Positions 1 to 6,870 of a DNA stretch of 17,189 nt are shown here, piece by piece. Below the pieces are notes generated by a model that was given only the letters and a program-made list of their open reading frames with translations, was not told the origin of the DNA and made no database searches. The first letter of the stretch is position 1; each line of letters opens with the position of its first letter. The position numbers and the translations under genes were made by a program. Origin of the DNA: Desulfurobacterium sp. (GTDB lineage: Bacteria > Aquificota > Aquificia > Desulfurobacteriales > Desulfurobacteriaceae); contig JALSLT010000046.1 of the NCBI GenBank assembly GCA_026988135.1, forward strand, positions 1 to 17,189, written 5' to 3'.

Positions 1-821
1 CAGGCGTTTTAGAAAATACGGTTCTTGTTTACGGACAGATGAATGAACCTCCTGGAAATAGATGGCGTGTTGCTATGACAGGTGTAACAATGGCGGAGTA
101 TTTCCGTGATGTTGAAGGTCGTGATATGATGTTTTTTGTAGATAATATGTTTAGATTTATACAGGCCGGTTCGGAAGTTTCTGCTCTTTTGGGTAGAATT
201 CCTTCGGAGGTTGGTTATCAGCCGACACTTGCTACGGAGGTTGGTGGCCTTCAGGAAAGAATTACTTCTACTACGAAGGGTTCCATTACATCTGTTCAGG
301 CTATTTACGTTCCTGCCGATGACTTTACAGATCCGGCTCCGTTTACACTTTTTGCGCATCTTGATGCTACGACGGTTCTTTCAAGAGGTCTTGCCGAGCA
401 GGGTATTTATCCCGCTGTTGATCCTCTCGAGTCAACATCAAGGATGCTATCTCCGGAATATGTCGGAGAAAGACACTATAAAGTTGCTAGAGAAGTACAA
501 AGTTATCTTCAAAGATATAAAGAGCTTCTCGAAATTATTGCTATTCTCGGTATGGAAGAGCTTTCTGAAGAGGATAAACTTGTCGTTCATAGAGCGAGAA
601 GAATTCAGCTGTTCCTTACACAGCCGTTCCATGTAGCTGAAGTTTTTACAGGTATGAAGGGTAGATATGTGACTATTGAAGAAACTATAGAAGGTTTTGA
701 GAAGATAGTTAGCGGGGAACTTGATCATCTCCCCGAGAATGCTTTCTATCTGGTTGGTAACATTGAGGAAGCTATAGAGAAAGGTGAAAAATTGCTTAAA
801 GAAGCAGAAGCTAAAGCTTAA
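1..821 (+). CDS. atpD: ATP synthase F1 subunit beta (3' part, truncated by the window edge)
   Basis: Catalytic beta subunit of the F1 part of F-type ATP synthase, at the cytoplasmic face of the membrane. The reading frame is open from base 3 and runs to TAA at 819-821, giving about 272 C-terminal residues; the Walker A region lies upstream of the window. Visible family hallmarks are VYGQMNEPPG near the left edge, TMAEYFRD, the ALLGRIPSEVGYQPTLATE segment, the arginine-containing SITSVQAIYVPADD stretch, and the DELSEED loop written here as EELSEED. The C-terminus (HLPENAFYLVGNIEEA) is typical and complete. atpC follows after 13 bases, so this is the end of an atp operon. Identity is very secure; only the missing 5' end limits the description. 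Confidence 0.98.
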   Translation, partial: GVLENTVLVYGQMNEPPGNRWRVAMTGVTMAEYFRDVEGRDMMFFVDNMFRFIQAGSEVSALLGRIPSEVGYQPTLATEVGGLQERITSTTKGSITSVQAIYVPADDFTDPAPFTLFAHLDATTVLSRGLAEQGIYPAVDPLESTSRMLSPEYVGERHYKVAREVQSYLQRYKELLEIIAILGMEELSEEDKLVVHRARRIQLFLTQPFHVAEVFTGMKGRYVTIEETIEGFEKIVSGELDHLPENAFYLVGNIEEAIEKGEKLLKEAEAKA

Positions 822-834
822 AAGGAGCTGATTG

Positions 835-1263
835 ATGGCTGCTAAAAAGACATTGACAACAGTGGATTTAAAATTGGCTTCTCTTACGGGGAAGCATTAC
901 GGTGCTGAGGTAAAAGAGGTTTATGTGGATATGGATGATTCCATGATAGGCGTTCTTCCTTCTCATCAACCTGAATTTTATAAGTTTAATGCTGCCTCCG
1001 TAACTTTTATCAATAGTAACGGAGAAGAAGAAAAGTATTATGTTTACGATGGTTTTCTTGAGGTAGAGCAGGATCAGGTTCTGATTGCTGTTAGAGATAT
1101 TTTTAAGCCGGATGAAATTTCTGTCGAAAAGGTAAAAGAAGAAATAAGCTCTATTGAAAAAGAGATAGAGGGACTACCGGAAGAAGAGTTGGACAGGAAT
1201 AGAAAGCTCCAAGAGGAACTTGATAGAAAAAAAGTGTTATTGCAAAAGTTAATGTTTGCGTAA
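835..1263 (+). CDS. atpC: ATP synthase F1 subunit epsilon
   Basis: Epsilon subunit of the F1 central stalk, which couples rotation to catalysis and can inhibit ATP hydrolysis. The 142-residue product has the usual two parts: an N-terminal beta-sandwich (about 1-95, with GVLPSHQPEF and YYVYDGFLEVEQDQVLI) and a charged helical C-terminus (about 100-142, rich in E and K). The ATG at 835 is chosen because AAAGGAG at 821-827 sits 7 bases upstream; an in-frame TTG three bases earlier is too close to that site. It follows atpD by 13 bases and is closed by a strong terminator, so it is the last gene of the atp operon. The epsilon call rests on position and fold signature, since sequence conservation in this family is modest. 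Confidence 0.95.
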   Translation: MAAKKTLTTVDLKLASLTGKHYGAEVKEVYVDMDDSMIGVLPSHQPEFYKFNAASVTFINSNGEEEKYYVYDGFLEVEQDQVLIAVRDIFKPDEISVEKVKEEISSIEKEIEGLPEEELDRNRKLQEELDRKKVLLQKLMFA

Positions 1264-1282
1264 ATTTTTACAAAATTTATTT

Positions 1283-1313
1283 AAAAGCCCCTCGTTATGA
1301 GGGGCTTTTTTTT
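1283..1313 (+). terminator. Rho-independent terminator of the atp operon
   Basis: A perfect 11-bp stem (AAAAGCCCCTC paired with GAGGGGCTTTT) with a 5-base loop GTTAT is followed by eight T residues at 1306-1313. It starts 20 bases after the atpC stop codon. This is a strong intrinsic terminator. Confidence 0.95.
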
Positions 1314-1314
1314 A

Positions 1315-1343
1315 TTGTTTGTTTGTTGTTCTTAATGTAAAAT
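1315..1343 (+). promoter_or_regulatory. Candidate sigma70-type promoter of the GGCT-like gene
   Basis: TTGTTT at 1315-1320 and TAAAAT at 1338-1343 are separated by 17 bases. The -10 matches consensus at five of six positions, the -35 at three of six. It lies just after the atp terminator and upstream of a new gene, which needs its own promoter. The predicted start site near 1350 falls inside the inverted repeat at 1339-1360. Confidence 0.5.
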
Positions 1344-1360
1344 TCACTAAGGTGAATTTT
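1339..1360. repeat. Perfect 9-bp inverted repeat over the -10/start-site region
   Basis: AAAATTCAC (1339-1347) and GTGAATTTT (1352-1360) are exact reverse complements around a 4-base centre TAAG. The repeat overlaps the candidate -10 box and predicted transcription start of the next gene. That is the usual place for a repressor operator. In RNA it could instead fold into a weak hairpin around the AAGGTGA sequence at 1349-1355. Each arm has only two G/C pairs, so an RNA stem would be weak. Confidence 0.5.
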
Positions 1361-1379
1361 CTTTATGTTGGAGAAAAGA

Positions 1380-1787
1380 ATGTTTCAACTTCTTTTCGTT
1401 TATGGAAGTTTAATGTCAGGTTTTTCTGCTAATGTTTTCTTGTCTGATATGGAGTTTGTCGGTTACGGGATACTTTATGGAACCAAGTTGCTTTATCTTA
1501 ACAAAGGATATCCTGCTGTGATAGAGGGAAAAGGGAAAGTTTTCGGAGAAATTTACCGTGTTGATTCAATTACGTTAAAAGCGATAGATGCTTTTGAGGA
1601 TTTTTTTAAAAACTTACCTGAAAAGAGTTTTTATTGTAGAGAAAAAAAATCGGTTAGATTATTACCATATAGAGATTTTCTTGATGCATGGGTATATTTT
1701 TTAAATCCCACATTCCTTTCGGTAGAGCATGTTGAGATTCCCTCGGGGAATTGGAGGGAATTTATTAAGAAGTTCTTAATGTTATAA
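1380..1787 (+). CDS. Gamma-glutamylcyclotransferase-like (GGCT/AIG2 fold) protein
   Basis: Small protein (135 residues) of the GGCT-like family, which includes enzymes releasing 5-oxoproline from gamma-glutamyl compounds; many bacterial members have no known substrate. The family signature FVYGSL is at residues 6-11, GEIYRV follows mid-protein, and the Glu in AIDAFEDF (about residue 73) matches the position of the catalytic glutamate. The ATG at 1380 has GGAG at 1370-1373 six bases upstream and puts the YGSL motif where the family has it. An ATG at 1365 with AAGGTGA upstream would add five residues. The gene stands alone between the atp terminator and the next promoter. Fold assignment is fairly safe; substrate is unknown. 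Confidence 0.75.
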   Translation: MFQLLFVYGSLMSGFSANVFLSDMEFVGYGILYGTKLLYLNKGYPAVIEGKGKVFGEIYRVDSITLKAIDAFEDFFKNLPEKSFYCREKKSVRLLPYRDFLDAWVYFLNPTFLSVEHVEIPSGNWREFIKKFLML

Positions 1788-1788
1788 T
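1764..1788 (+). promoter_or_regulatory. Extended -10 promoter with adjacent 17-bp palindrome
   Basis: TGTTATAAT at 1780-1788 is a perfect extended -10 element (TG, one base, TATAAT), overlapping the stop codon of the upstream gene. There is no good -35 box. Immediately upstream, ATTAAGAA (1764-1771), one central base and TTCTTAAT (1773-1780) form a perfect 8-1-8 palindrome. It is the probable promoter of the operon starting at 1819, with a start site near 1795. The palindrome could be a regulator site or a by-product of the coding sequence it lies in. Confidence 0.5.
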
Positions 1789-1818
1789 GTTTCCAGTATT
1801 TTTTTGGAGAGGAATTCC

Positions 1819-2319
1819 ATGTTTAACTTTTTTAAAAAACTGTTTTCTGCGGAAAATGATAAAGGAATCGGAACAATAATGGATATTTTGACAAAACGTT
1901 CGGAAGAGATAGAAACCGGAGAATGGATAGCCCATGCTATTGTTTCGTCAGATGGCTTGAAAATATTTTCAAGAGAAAAAAATACTTATTACAAGGTTGA
2001 TAGGCTCTTTCCTTACGGAGTTAAGATATTTGATACGGTATCAAAATTTCATGAGAAGTCAGGGGCATCTTTGCAGGGAAATCTGTTTAAAAAAACAGAA
2101 GTTGTTATCTACAGAACAGAATCTATGGAAGAAGTTTTTATCTTGAAACATGGTGGAGAAGAGTTCAGTATTTATCTTATATGGATATGTGATCCTACAC
2201 TTGTTTCAGCGGGTTTTTCTACGGATAAAGTTATGGCGAAGCTTTCCTCATGGTTGGAGTCAGTTGTTAAAGAGATGGAAGCTATTATTAAGAAAAGGAA
2301 AGAAAAATATGAAACTTGA
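1819..2319 (+). CDS. Uncharacterised protein, possible Roadblock/LC7-like domain
   Basis: A 166-residue cytoplasmic protein with no signal peptide or membrane segment. I do not recognise a named family with certainty. Residues 35-150 read like a Roadblock/LC7 fold: a first strand and turn WIAHAIVSSDGLKIFS, a helical middle, paired strands EVVIYRT and EVFILKHG, a strand FSIYLIWI and a final amphipathic helix. Roadblock proteins bind small Ras-like GTPases such as MglA or Rag types, often as dimers. The ATG at 1819 is preferred because AGAGGA at 1808-1813 precedes it by five bases; a TTG at 1804 lacks such a site. Its 3' end overlaps the next gene by 11 bases, so the two are probably co-translated. 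No GTPase partner of the MglA type is encoded in the window. Confidence 0.7.
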   Translation: MFNFFKKLFSAENDKGIGTIMDILTKRSEEIETGEWIAHAIVSSDGLKIFSREKNTYYKVDRLFPYGVKIFDTVSKFHEKSGASLQGNLFKKTEVVIYRTESMEEVFILKHGGEEFSIYLIWICDPTLVSAGFSTDKVMAKLSSWLESVVKEMEAIIKKRKEKYET

Positions 2320-3034
2320 AGAGATTCTTTTTGGACTTATAGGGACAGGTGGATGTTGGGTTATCAGCATAAATATGAAAAGTGCAGAGGGAACTATCTA
2401 CATCAAAAGTGGAGTTATTGTTCGTGTTGAATATAAAAATTCATATTCGGAACAGGAAGGAGAGAGTGCTTTAAAAACTATTATTAAAAATTCAGAAGAG
2501 GTTAGAAGTGTTGACCTTGAGCCGTGCAAGAAACCGGTAGAGAAAAATTTAAATTGCAATTTTTCTTCCCTGATGTCGTTTTTTGAGCTTTATAAGGTTG
2601 AAAAGGAAGCGGAAAGTGCAATTTTGGAGATAGAAACGAATATCCAAGAAGTTTATGATGAGCTTATCTTGGACGGTGAGAGGTTTAAAAGTGCTTTGGA
2701 ACTTTGTTCCAAGATATTTTCCAAAAACTTTTTCTATGGAATTTTCCTTTTTGACAAAGATGGTATTTTGAAAATAGAAGGTAGTATGTTAAGAGTTGAT
2801 GTTAATTTTAAAATTCCTTATGAATTGTTCATTGCCGGCATAAAGGATAATTGTGAAGGAAGTGGCTTTGTGGATTTTTTACTGAATCTGACAAGCAAAT
2901 TTGCTTATGGTGTGTATAACTTGGAAAAAGAGAATGCACTTGTTGTTGTTTTCGATATTAAAGATAAGGCGAACTTTGAGCTTGATCAGGATATGATAAG
3001 AAAAAGTTTAAAGGAAACACTTGAAAAACTTTAG
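2309..3034 (+). CDS. Uncharacterised protein with DUF4388-like N-terminus and possible Roadblock-like C-terminus
   Basis: A 241-residue soluble protein. Residues 1-75 resemble the DUF4388 (PATAN-type) domain seen in bacterial two-component and MglA-linked proteins: LEEILFGLIGTGGCWVI, then the strand pair EGTIYIKSGVIVRVEY, then GESALKTIIKNSEE. Residues 100-140 are probably helical. Residues 141-241 begin FFYGIFLFDKDGILKIEG, which echoes the SSDGLKI start of the preceding protein, and may be a second Roadblock-like fold. The ATG at 2309 has AAGGAA upstream and begins the recognisable domain; the same frame is open further upstream but only inside the previous gene. It overlaps that gene by 11 bases and is followed after 10 bases by fbp. 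The domain calls are by eye and unverified. Confidence 0.65.
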   Translation: MKLEEILFGLIGTGGCWVISINMKSAEGTIYIKSGVIVRVEYKNSYSEQEGESALKTIIKNSEEVRSVDLEPCKKPVEKNLNCNFSSLMSFFELYKVEKEAESAILEIETNIQEVYDELILDGERFKSALELCSKIFSKNFFYGIFLFDKDGILKIEGSMLRVDVNFKIPYELFIAGIKDNCEGSGFVDFLLNLTSKFAYGVYNLEKENALVVVFDIKDKANFELDQDMIRKSLKETLEKL

Positions 3035-3044
3035 GAGGTTTTAA

Positions 3045-3977
3045 ATGGTTCCATTGATAACGTATCTTTTTCAAAAATCGATTGAAAATCCTTTTATAGA
3101 TGATGATCTTGTTTTGATAATTGGAGAGATAACTTCTGCGACAAAGATAATAGCCGGAAAAGTTAGAAAAGCATCTTTACTTGATGTTTTAGGTTCTGCG
3201 GAGAAGATTAACGTTCAGGGAGAAGTTGTTCAGAAGCTTGATGAGCTTGCTAACGATATTATCACGGAAACTTTGAAATGTACTGGTAAAGCGTGTATGC
3301 TTGCATCGGAAGAGGTAGAGGACTGCCTTATTCTTTCCGATTCCGGTTATTCAATAGCTTTTGACCCGCTTGATGGCTCTTCCAATATAGATGTAAATAT
3401 AAGTATAGGGACAATATTTTCTATCCATAAAGGAGATATAAAAAAATCCGGAAGGGAACAGATAGCTGCCGGGTATGTTATTTATGGTCCGAGTACTATG
3501 CTTGTGCTTGCTTTCAGAGGCTTCGTTTCTGTTTTTACCCTTGATCCCGAAACCGGGAATTTTATGCTTGTTGAAGAAAATCTCAAAATGCCGGAAAAGG
3601 GGAAAATTTATTCAATTAATGAAGCTAACTACGATAAATGGGAAAGTGATGGTTTAAGGAAATTTATAGATAGCTTGAAAGAGGAAAAATATACTTTAAG
3701 ATATGTCGGTTCTATGGTGGCTGATGTTCACAGGACACTTTTTAAAGGCGGAGTTTTTATTTACCCTTCAGATATAAAAAATAGAAACGGAAAATTAAGA
3801 TTACTTTATGAGGGAAGTCCTATGGCTTTTATAGTTGAAAATGCCGGTGGGATGGCAATTACCGGGGAAAAATCTATACTTGATGTGGTTCCTGAGGAGC
3901 TTCACCAGAGAGTCCCCGTTATTCTTGGAAGTAAGTGGGAAGTTGAAAAGTGTTTGAAATATCTTAAAAACGGATAG
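3045..3977 (+). CDS. fbp: Fructose-1,6-bisphosphatase, class I
   Basis: Hydrolyses fructose 1,6-bisphosphate to fructose 6-phosphate and phosphate, the irreversible step of gluconeogenesis, in the cytoplasm. The 310-residue protein carries the metal-binding ASEEVE (87-92) and FDPLDGSSNID (106-116), the sugar-phosphate region YVGSMVADVHRTLFKGG (220-236) and the KLRLLYE signature (250-256) followed by MAFIVENAGG. It is slightly shorter than the roughly 330 residues of enterobacterial enzymes, mainly at the N-terminus. A near-perfect AGGAGG at 3033-3038 overlaps the previous stop codon and lies six bases before the ATG, so expression may be higher than for its neighbours. It sits between the DUF4388-like gene (10-base gap) and ppx (6-base gap) in a probable six-gene operon. 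Confidence 0.96.
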   Translation: MVPLITYLFQKSIENPFIDDDLVLIIGEITSATKIIAGKVRKASLLDVLGSAEKINVQGEVVQKLDELANDIITETLKCTGKACMLASEEVEDCLILSDSGYSIAFDPLDGSSNIDVNISIGTIFSIHKGDIKKSGREQIAAGYVIYGPSTMLVLAFRGFVSVFTLDPETGNFMLVEENLKMPEKGKIYSINEANYDKWESDGLRKFIDSLKEEKYTLRYVGSMVADVHRTLFKGGVFIYPSDIKNRNGKLRLLYEGSPMAFIVENAGGMAITGEKSILDVVPEELHQRVPVILGSKWEVEKCLKYLKNG

Positions 3978-3983
3978 GTAAAT

Positions 3984-4910
3984 TTGGAAACGATAGCTAT
4001 TGTAGATATTGGTTCGAATACGGTTAAATTGGCGGTTTATCGGGTTGATATAGAAAAGAAAAAATTTAAGCAGATTTTTAAAGAATCGGTTTATCTGAGA
4101 CTTTTAAGATATGTTGATAGTGAAGGATATCTTAATGAGAAAGGGATTTTAAAGTTAAAGTTGGCTCTTGAGACTTTTAAAGACAGGCTTTCCTATTTTA
4201 AGCCTTCCCGTGTTATTGCCTTTGCTACTTATGTTTTGAGAGTAGTAAAGAACGGGGAAAAGTTGATTGAAGAGCTTAAGCCGATTTTTGATATAGAAGT
4301 TCTTTCAGGAGAGGAAGAGGCTTACTATTCAACCCTGGGTGCTATGCTTGATGTTAAGCCGAAAAATTTTATAACATTTGATATAGGCGGTGGGAGTCTT
4401 GAAATATGTAGGATAGAAAACGGGGAGATAAAGATTTGTAAAAGTTATCCTCTTGGTACTCTTGAGTTTCCCGATTGTAAGATTGGAGAATCTTTTAGTA
4501 TTGAATGTATAAAAGCAAAAGTGGAAGAAGTTGTGAAAAAAGATAAACGGATATTTGGAGAATCGGAAAAATTAGTTGGAATAGGGGGAAGTATCAGAGC
4601 TGCCAAAAAGATTGCAGGCAGGAGAAGAATGAAGAAAAAGTTTTTAAAACAGATAATAGAAGAAGTAGTCGAACTTAAACCTATTGAGTTAACAGAAAAA
4701 TATAAAATTCCGATAGAGAGAACGAGAACTATTCTGGTTGCGGTTGTGGTTGCTTTAGAATTGATGGATATATTTAAATGTAAGGAGCTTATTATCTCAA
4801 GGTATAGTATTCGTGAAGGAATCCTTTTTGAAAAGGTGGTGAATAATGAGGAAAGCATTAGATCTCTCAAGTCCAAAGCTGCTAATAAACAGGGAGTTAA
4901 GTTGGCTTGA
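3984..4910 (+). CDS. ppx: Exopolyphosphatase / pppGpp phosphohydrolase family (Ppx/GppA), short form
   Basis: Member of the ASKHA-fold Ppx/GppA family, which removes terminal phosphate from polyphosphate and in some members from pppGpp. The N-terminal phosphate-binding motif VDIGSNTVKL starts at residue 7; a second one, FDIGGGSLEI, lies near 132-141, preceded by the SGEEEAYYS segment, and a third glycine-rich LVGIGGSIRAA near 196. At 308 residues it holds only the two ASKHA lobes and lacks the C-terminal HD-like domain of the longer enterobacterial enzymes. The start is a TTG at 3984, the only sensible start ahead of the first motif, with a weak ribosome site. Its last 65 bases overlap ppk. 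Pairing with ppk favours polyphosphate as substrate, but Ppx and GppA cannot be separated by eye. Confidence 0.9.
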   Translation: METIAIVDIGSNTVKLAVYRVDIEKKKFKQIFKESVYLRLLRYVDSEGYLNEKGILKLKLALETFKDRLSYFKPSRVIAFATYVLRVVKNGEKLIEELKPIFDIEVLSGEEEAYYSTLGAMLDVKPKNFITFDIGGGSLEICRIENGEIKICKSYPLGTLEFPDCKIGESFSIECIKAKVEEVVKKDKRIFGESEKLVGIGGSIRAAKKIAGRRRMKKKFLKQIIEEVVELKPIELTEKYKIPIERTRTILVAVVVALELMDIFKCKELIISRYSIREGILFEKVVNNEESIRSLKSKAANKQGVKLA

Positions 4911-6870
4911 GTTTAACAGGAGGGTTTTGGAAGAGGCTAAGGATGAAACAAATCCTTTGCTTGAGAAAGTAAAGTTTTTAGCGATTTTTTTCACGAATCT
5001 CGATGAGTTTTTTATGATAAGAGTTGCAGGTTTAAAACAACAGATTTCTGCTGGAATAGGAAAGTCTTCGCCTGACGGATTGACACCAAAAGAGCAGTTA
5101 GGGAAAATTTCACAAAAAACTAGAGTTTTGTTAAGAGAAACTTCCGTTCAATATAGGAAGATTGTGAAAGAGTTAAAATCAAAATCGATTTTTATCCATC
5201 AGTACGATAAGTTGAATAAAACACTGAAGAAACTTGCCGATAGATATTTTTACGAGTTTGTTTATCCTGTTTTAACTCCCCTTGCAGTGGATTTGACCCA
5301 TCCTTTTCCTCATCTTTCGAATTTGAGTTTTAACGTAATAGTTGAAATTCATGATGAAGAGTTAAAGTTCGGACTTGTTCCTGTTCCGAAGAATCTGCCT
5401 CGATTTATAAAGCTTAAAAGCAGTGGAGAGGGGCTCCATTATATTCTTCTTGAGGACCTTATAATTCATCATATAGAGAGTTTATTTCCTGAGCAGAACA
5501 TAACCGATGTTGCCAGCATTAGAATAACCAGAGATGCAGATATTGTTATTCAGGAAGATGAAGCTGATGATCTTTTTGAAGAAATTGAAAAAGGGATAAG
5601 GAAAAGAAGGTTTGGTAAGCCTGTAAGACTGGAAGCAAATGGTTGTACCGAATATATGATAAATTTTCTCAAGGACGAACTTGAGCTTCACGAAGAGGAT
5701 GTTTTCCACTTGAATATGCCTTTAAACCTTCCCGATTTGTGGAAAATTTACGATATAGATCGTCCGGCTTTGAAGTTTCCCGTCTATACACCATATTATC
5801 CGAGTATTTTCAATATAGATATCTTTTCTGTTTTGAAAATGAAAGATGTTGCACTATTTCATCCGTATGAATCGATAGATCCGGTTGTTGATCTTATTGA
5901 AGATGCTGCCGAAGATCCTAACGTTCTTGCTATAAAACAGACTCTTTATAGAGTGGGGAAAAATTCTCTGATAGTGGAAGCCCTTAAGAAGGCTGCACAG
6001 AACGGCAAGGAAGTTGTTGCAGTTGTTGAGATTAAGGCGCGATTTGATGAGGAGAGTAATATAAGTTGGGCGAAGCAACTGGAAGAGGAAGGTGTTCACG
6101 TTGTTTACGGGGTTCCGGGACTAAAAACCCATGCAAAACTTTTAATGATTGTGAGAAAAGAGGATGATACTATAAGAAGATATATCCATATAGGAACGGG
6201 TAACTATAATGTTTCCACTGCGAAGATTTATTCGGATATAGCTTTTATGACTGCCGACCTTGTAATAGGTGAAGATGTTTCTAAACTTTTCAATGTTATG
6301 ACAGGGTACTTTCATCCCCCGGAACTTAATAGAATATATATGTCTCCAATTACACTCAAAAAGAAAGTGTTGCAATTGATAGAAGCAGAGATGGAAGCCG
6401 GGGAGGATGGAAGGATTATTGCCAAGATGAATTCTCTTGTTGATCCTGAAGTTATAAGAGCTCTTTACAGAGCTTCTATGAAAGGAGTTAAGATAGATCT
6501 TATAATTAGGGGTATTTGCTGTTTAAGGCCGGGTATTAAAGGCATAAGTGAAAATATAAAAGTTATAAGCATTGTTGGGAAGTATCTCGAGCATGCGAGA
6601 ATTTTCTATTTTAAAAACAAAGGAAAAGAGGAAATTTACATAAGTAGTGCTGACTGGATGCCGAGAAATTTCCATAAACGGGTGGAATCTTTTGTTCCTG
6701 TAGTATCTCCGGAGCCAAAGGAATTTTTAAAGCAAATTCTTGAAACTCAACTTAAAGACACATCAAAAGTTAGAATTCTACTTTCCGACGGAAATTATTT
6801 CCGACCGGATAAGAGAGACTTTAACTCCCAAGAATATTTTGAGCGGTGGATTAGAGAGGTGAAAGTGTGA
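4846..6870 (+). CDS. ppk1: Polyphosphate kinase 1
   Basis: Reversibly transfers the gamma phosphate of ATP to a growing inorganic polyphosphate chain through a phosphohistidine intermediate. The 674-residue protein shows the family N-terminus INRELSWLEFNRRVLEEA (from residue 14), FFTNLDEFFMIRVAGL, the LTPLAVDLTHPFPHLSNLS region, and two phospholipase-D-like halves. The autophosphorylated histidine is in PGLKTHAKLLMI (H429) and the second catalytic histidine in YLEHARIF (H583). The ATG at 4846 has AAGGTGG six bases upstream. The start lies inside ppx, giving a 65-base overlap, and the stop overlaps the sixA start by four bases, so the three genes are probably translationally coupled. Length and motifs indicate an intact enzyme. 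Confidence 0.97.
   Translation: MRKALDLSSPKLLINRELSWLEFNRRVLEEAKDETNPLLEKVKFLAIFFTNLDEFFMIRVAGLKQQISAGIGKSSPDGLTPKEQLGKISQKTRVLLRETSVQYRKIVKELKSKSIFIHQYDKLNKTLKKLADRYFYEFVYPVLTPLAVDLTHPFPHLSNLSFNVIVEIHDEELKFGLVPVPKNLPRFIKLKSSGEGLHYILLEDLIIHHIESLFPEQNITDVASIRITRDADIVIQEDEADDLFEEIEKGIRKRRFGKPVRLEANGCTEYMINFLKDELELHEEDVFHLNMPLNLPDLWKIYDIDRPALKFPVYTPYYPSIFNIDIFSVLKMKDVALFHPYESIDPVVDLIEDAAEDPNVLAIKQTLYRVGKNSLIVEALKKAAQNGKEVVAVVEIKARFDEESNISWAKQLEEEGVHVVYGVPGLKTHAKLLMIVRKEDDTIRRYIHIGTGNYNVSTAKIYSDIAFMTADLVIGEDVSKLFNVMTGYFHPPELNRIYMSPITLKKKVLQLIEAEMEAGEDGRIIAKMNSLVDPEVIRALYRASMKGVKIDLIIRGICCLRPGIKGISENIKVISIVGKYLEHARIFYFKNKGKEEIYISSADWMPRNFHKRVESFVPVVSPEPKEFLKQILETQLKDTSKVRILLSDGNYFRPDKRDFNSQEYFERWIREVKV

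Noticed and set aside
211..636. Long plus-strand open frame inside atpD
   Set aside because: It lies in another frame of the unmistakable ATP synthase beta gene, has no ribosome site and an unnatural Leu/Phe/Arg-rich composition.
2150..2308. N-terminal extension of the DUF4388-like gene
   Set aside because: This part is the second frame of the preceding gene; the recognisable domain and a ribosome site begin at the ATG at 2309.
4445..4876. 143-codon minus-strand open frame opposite ppx
   Set aside because: Antisense to a conserved gene, low-complexity Ser/Thr/Ile-rich translation, no supporting signals.
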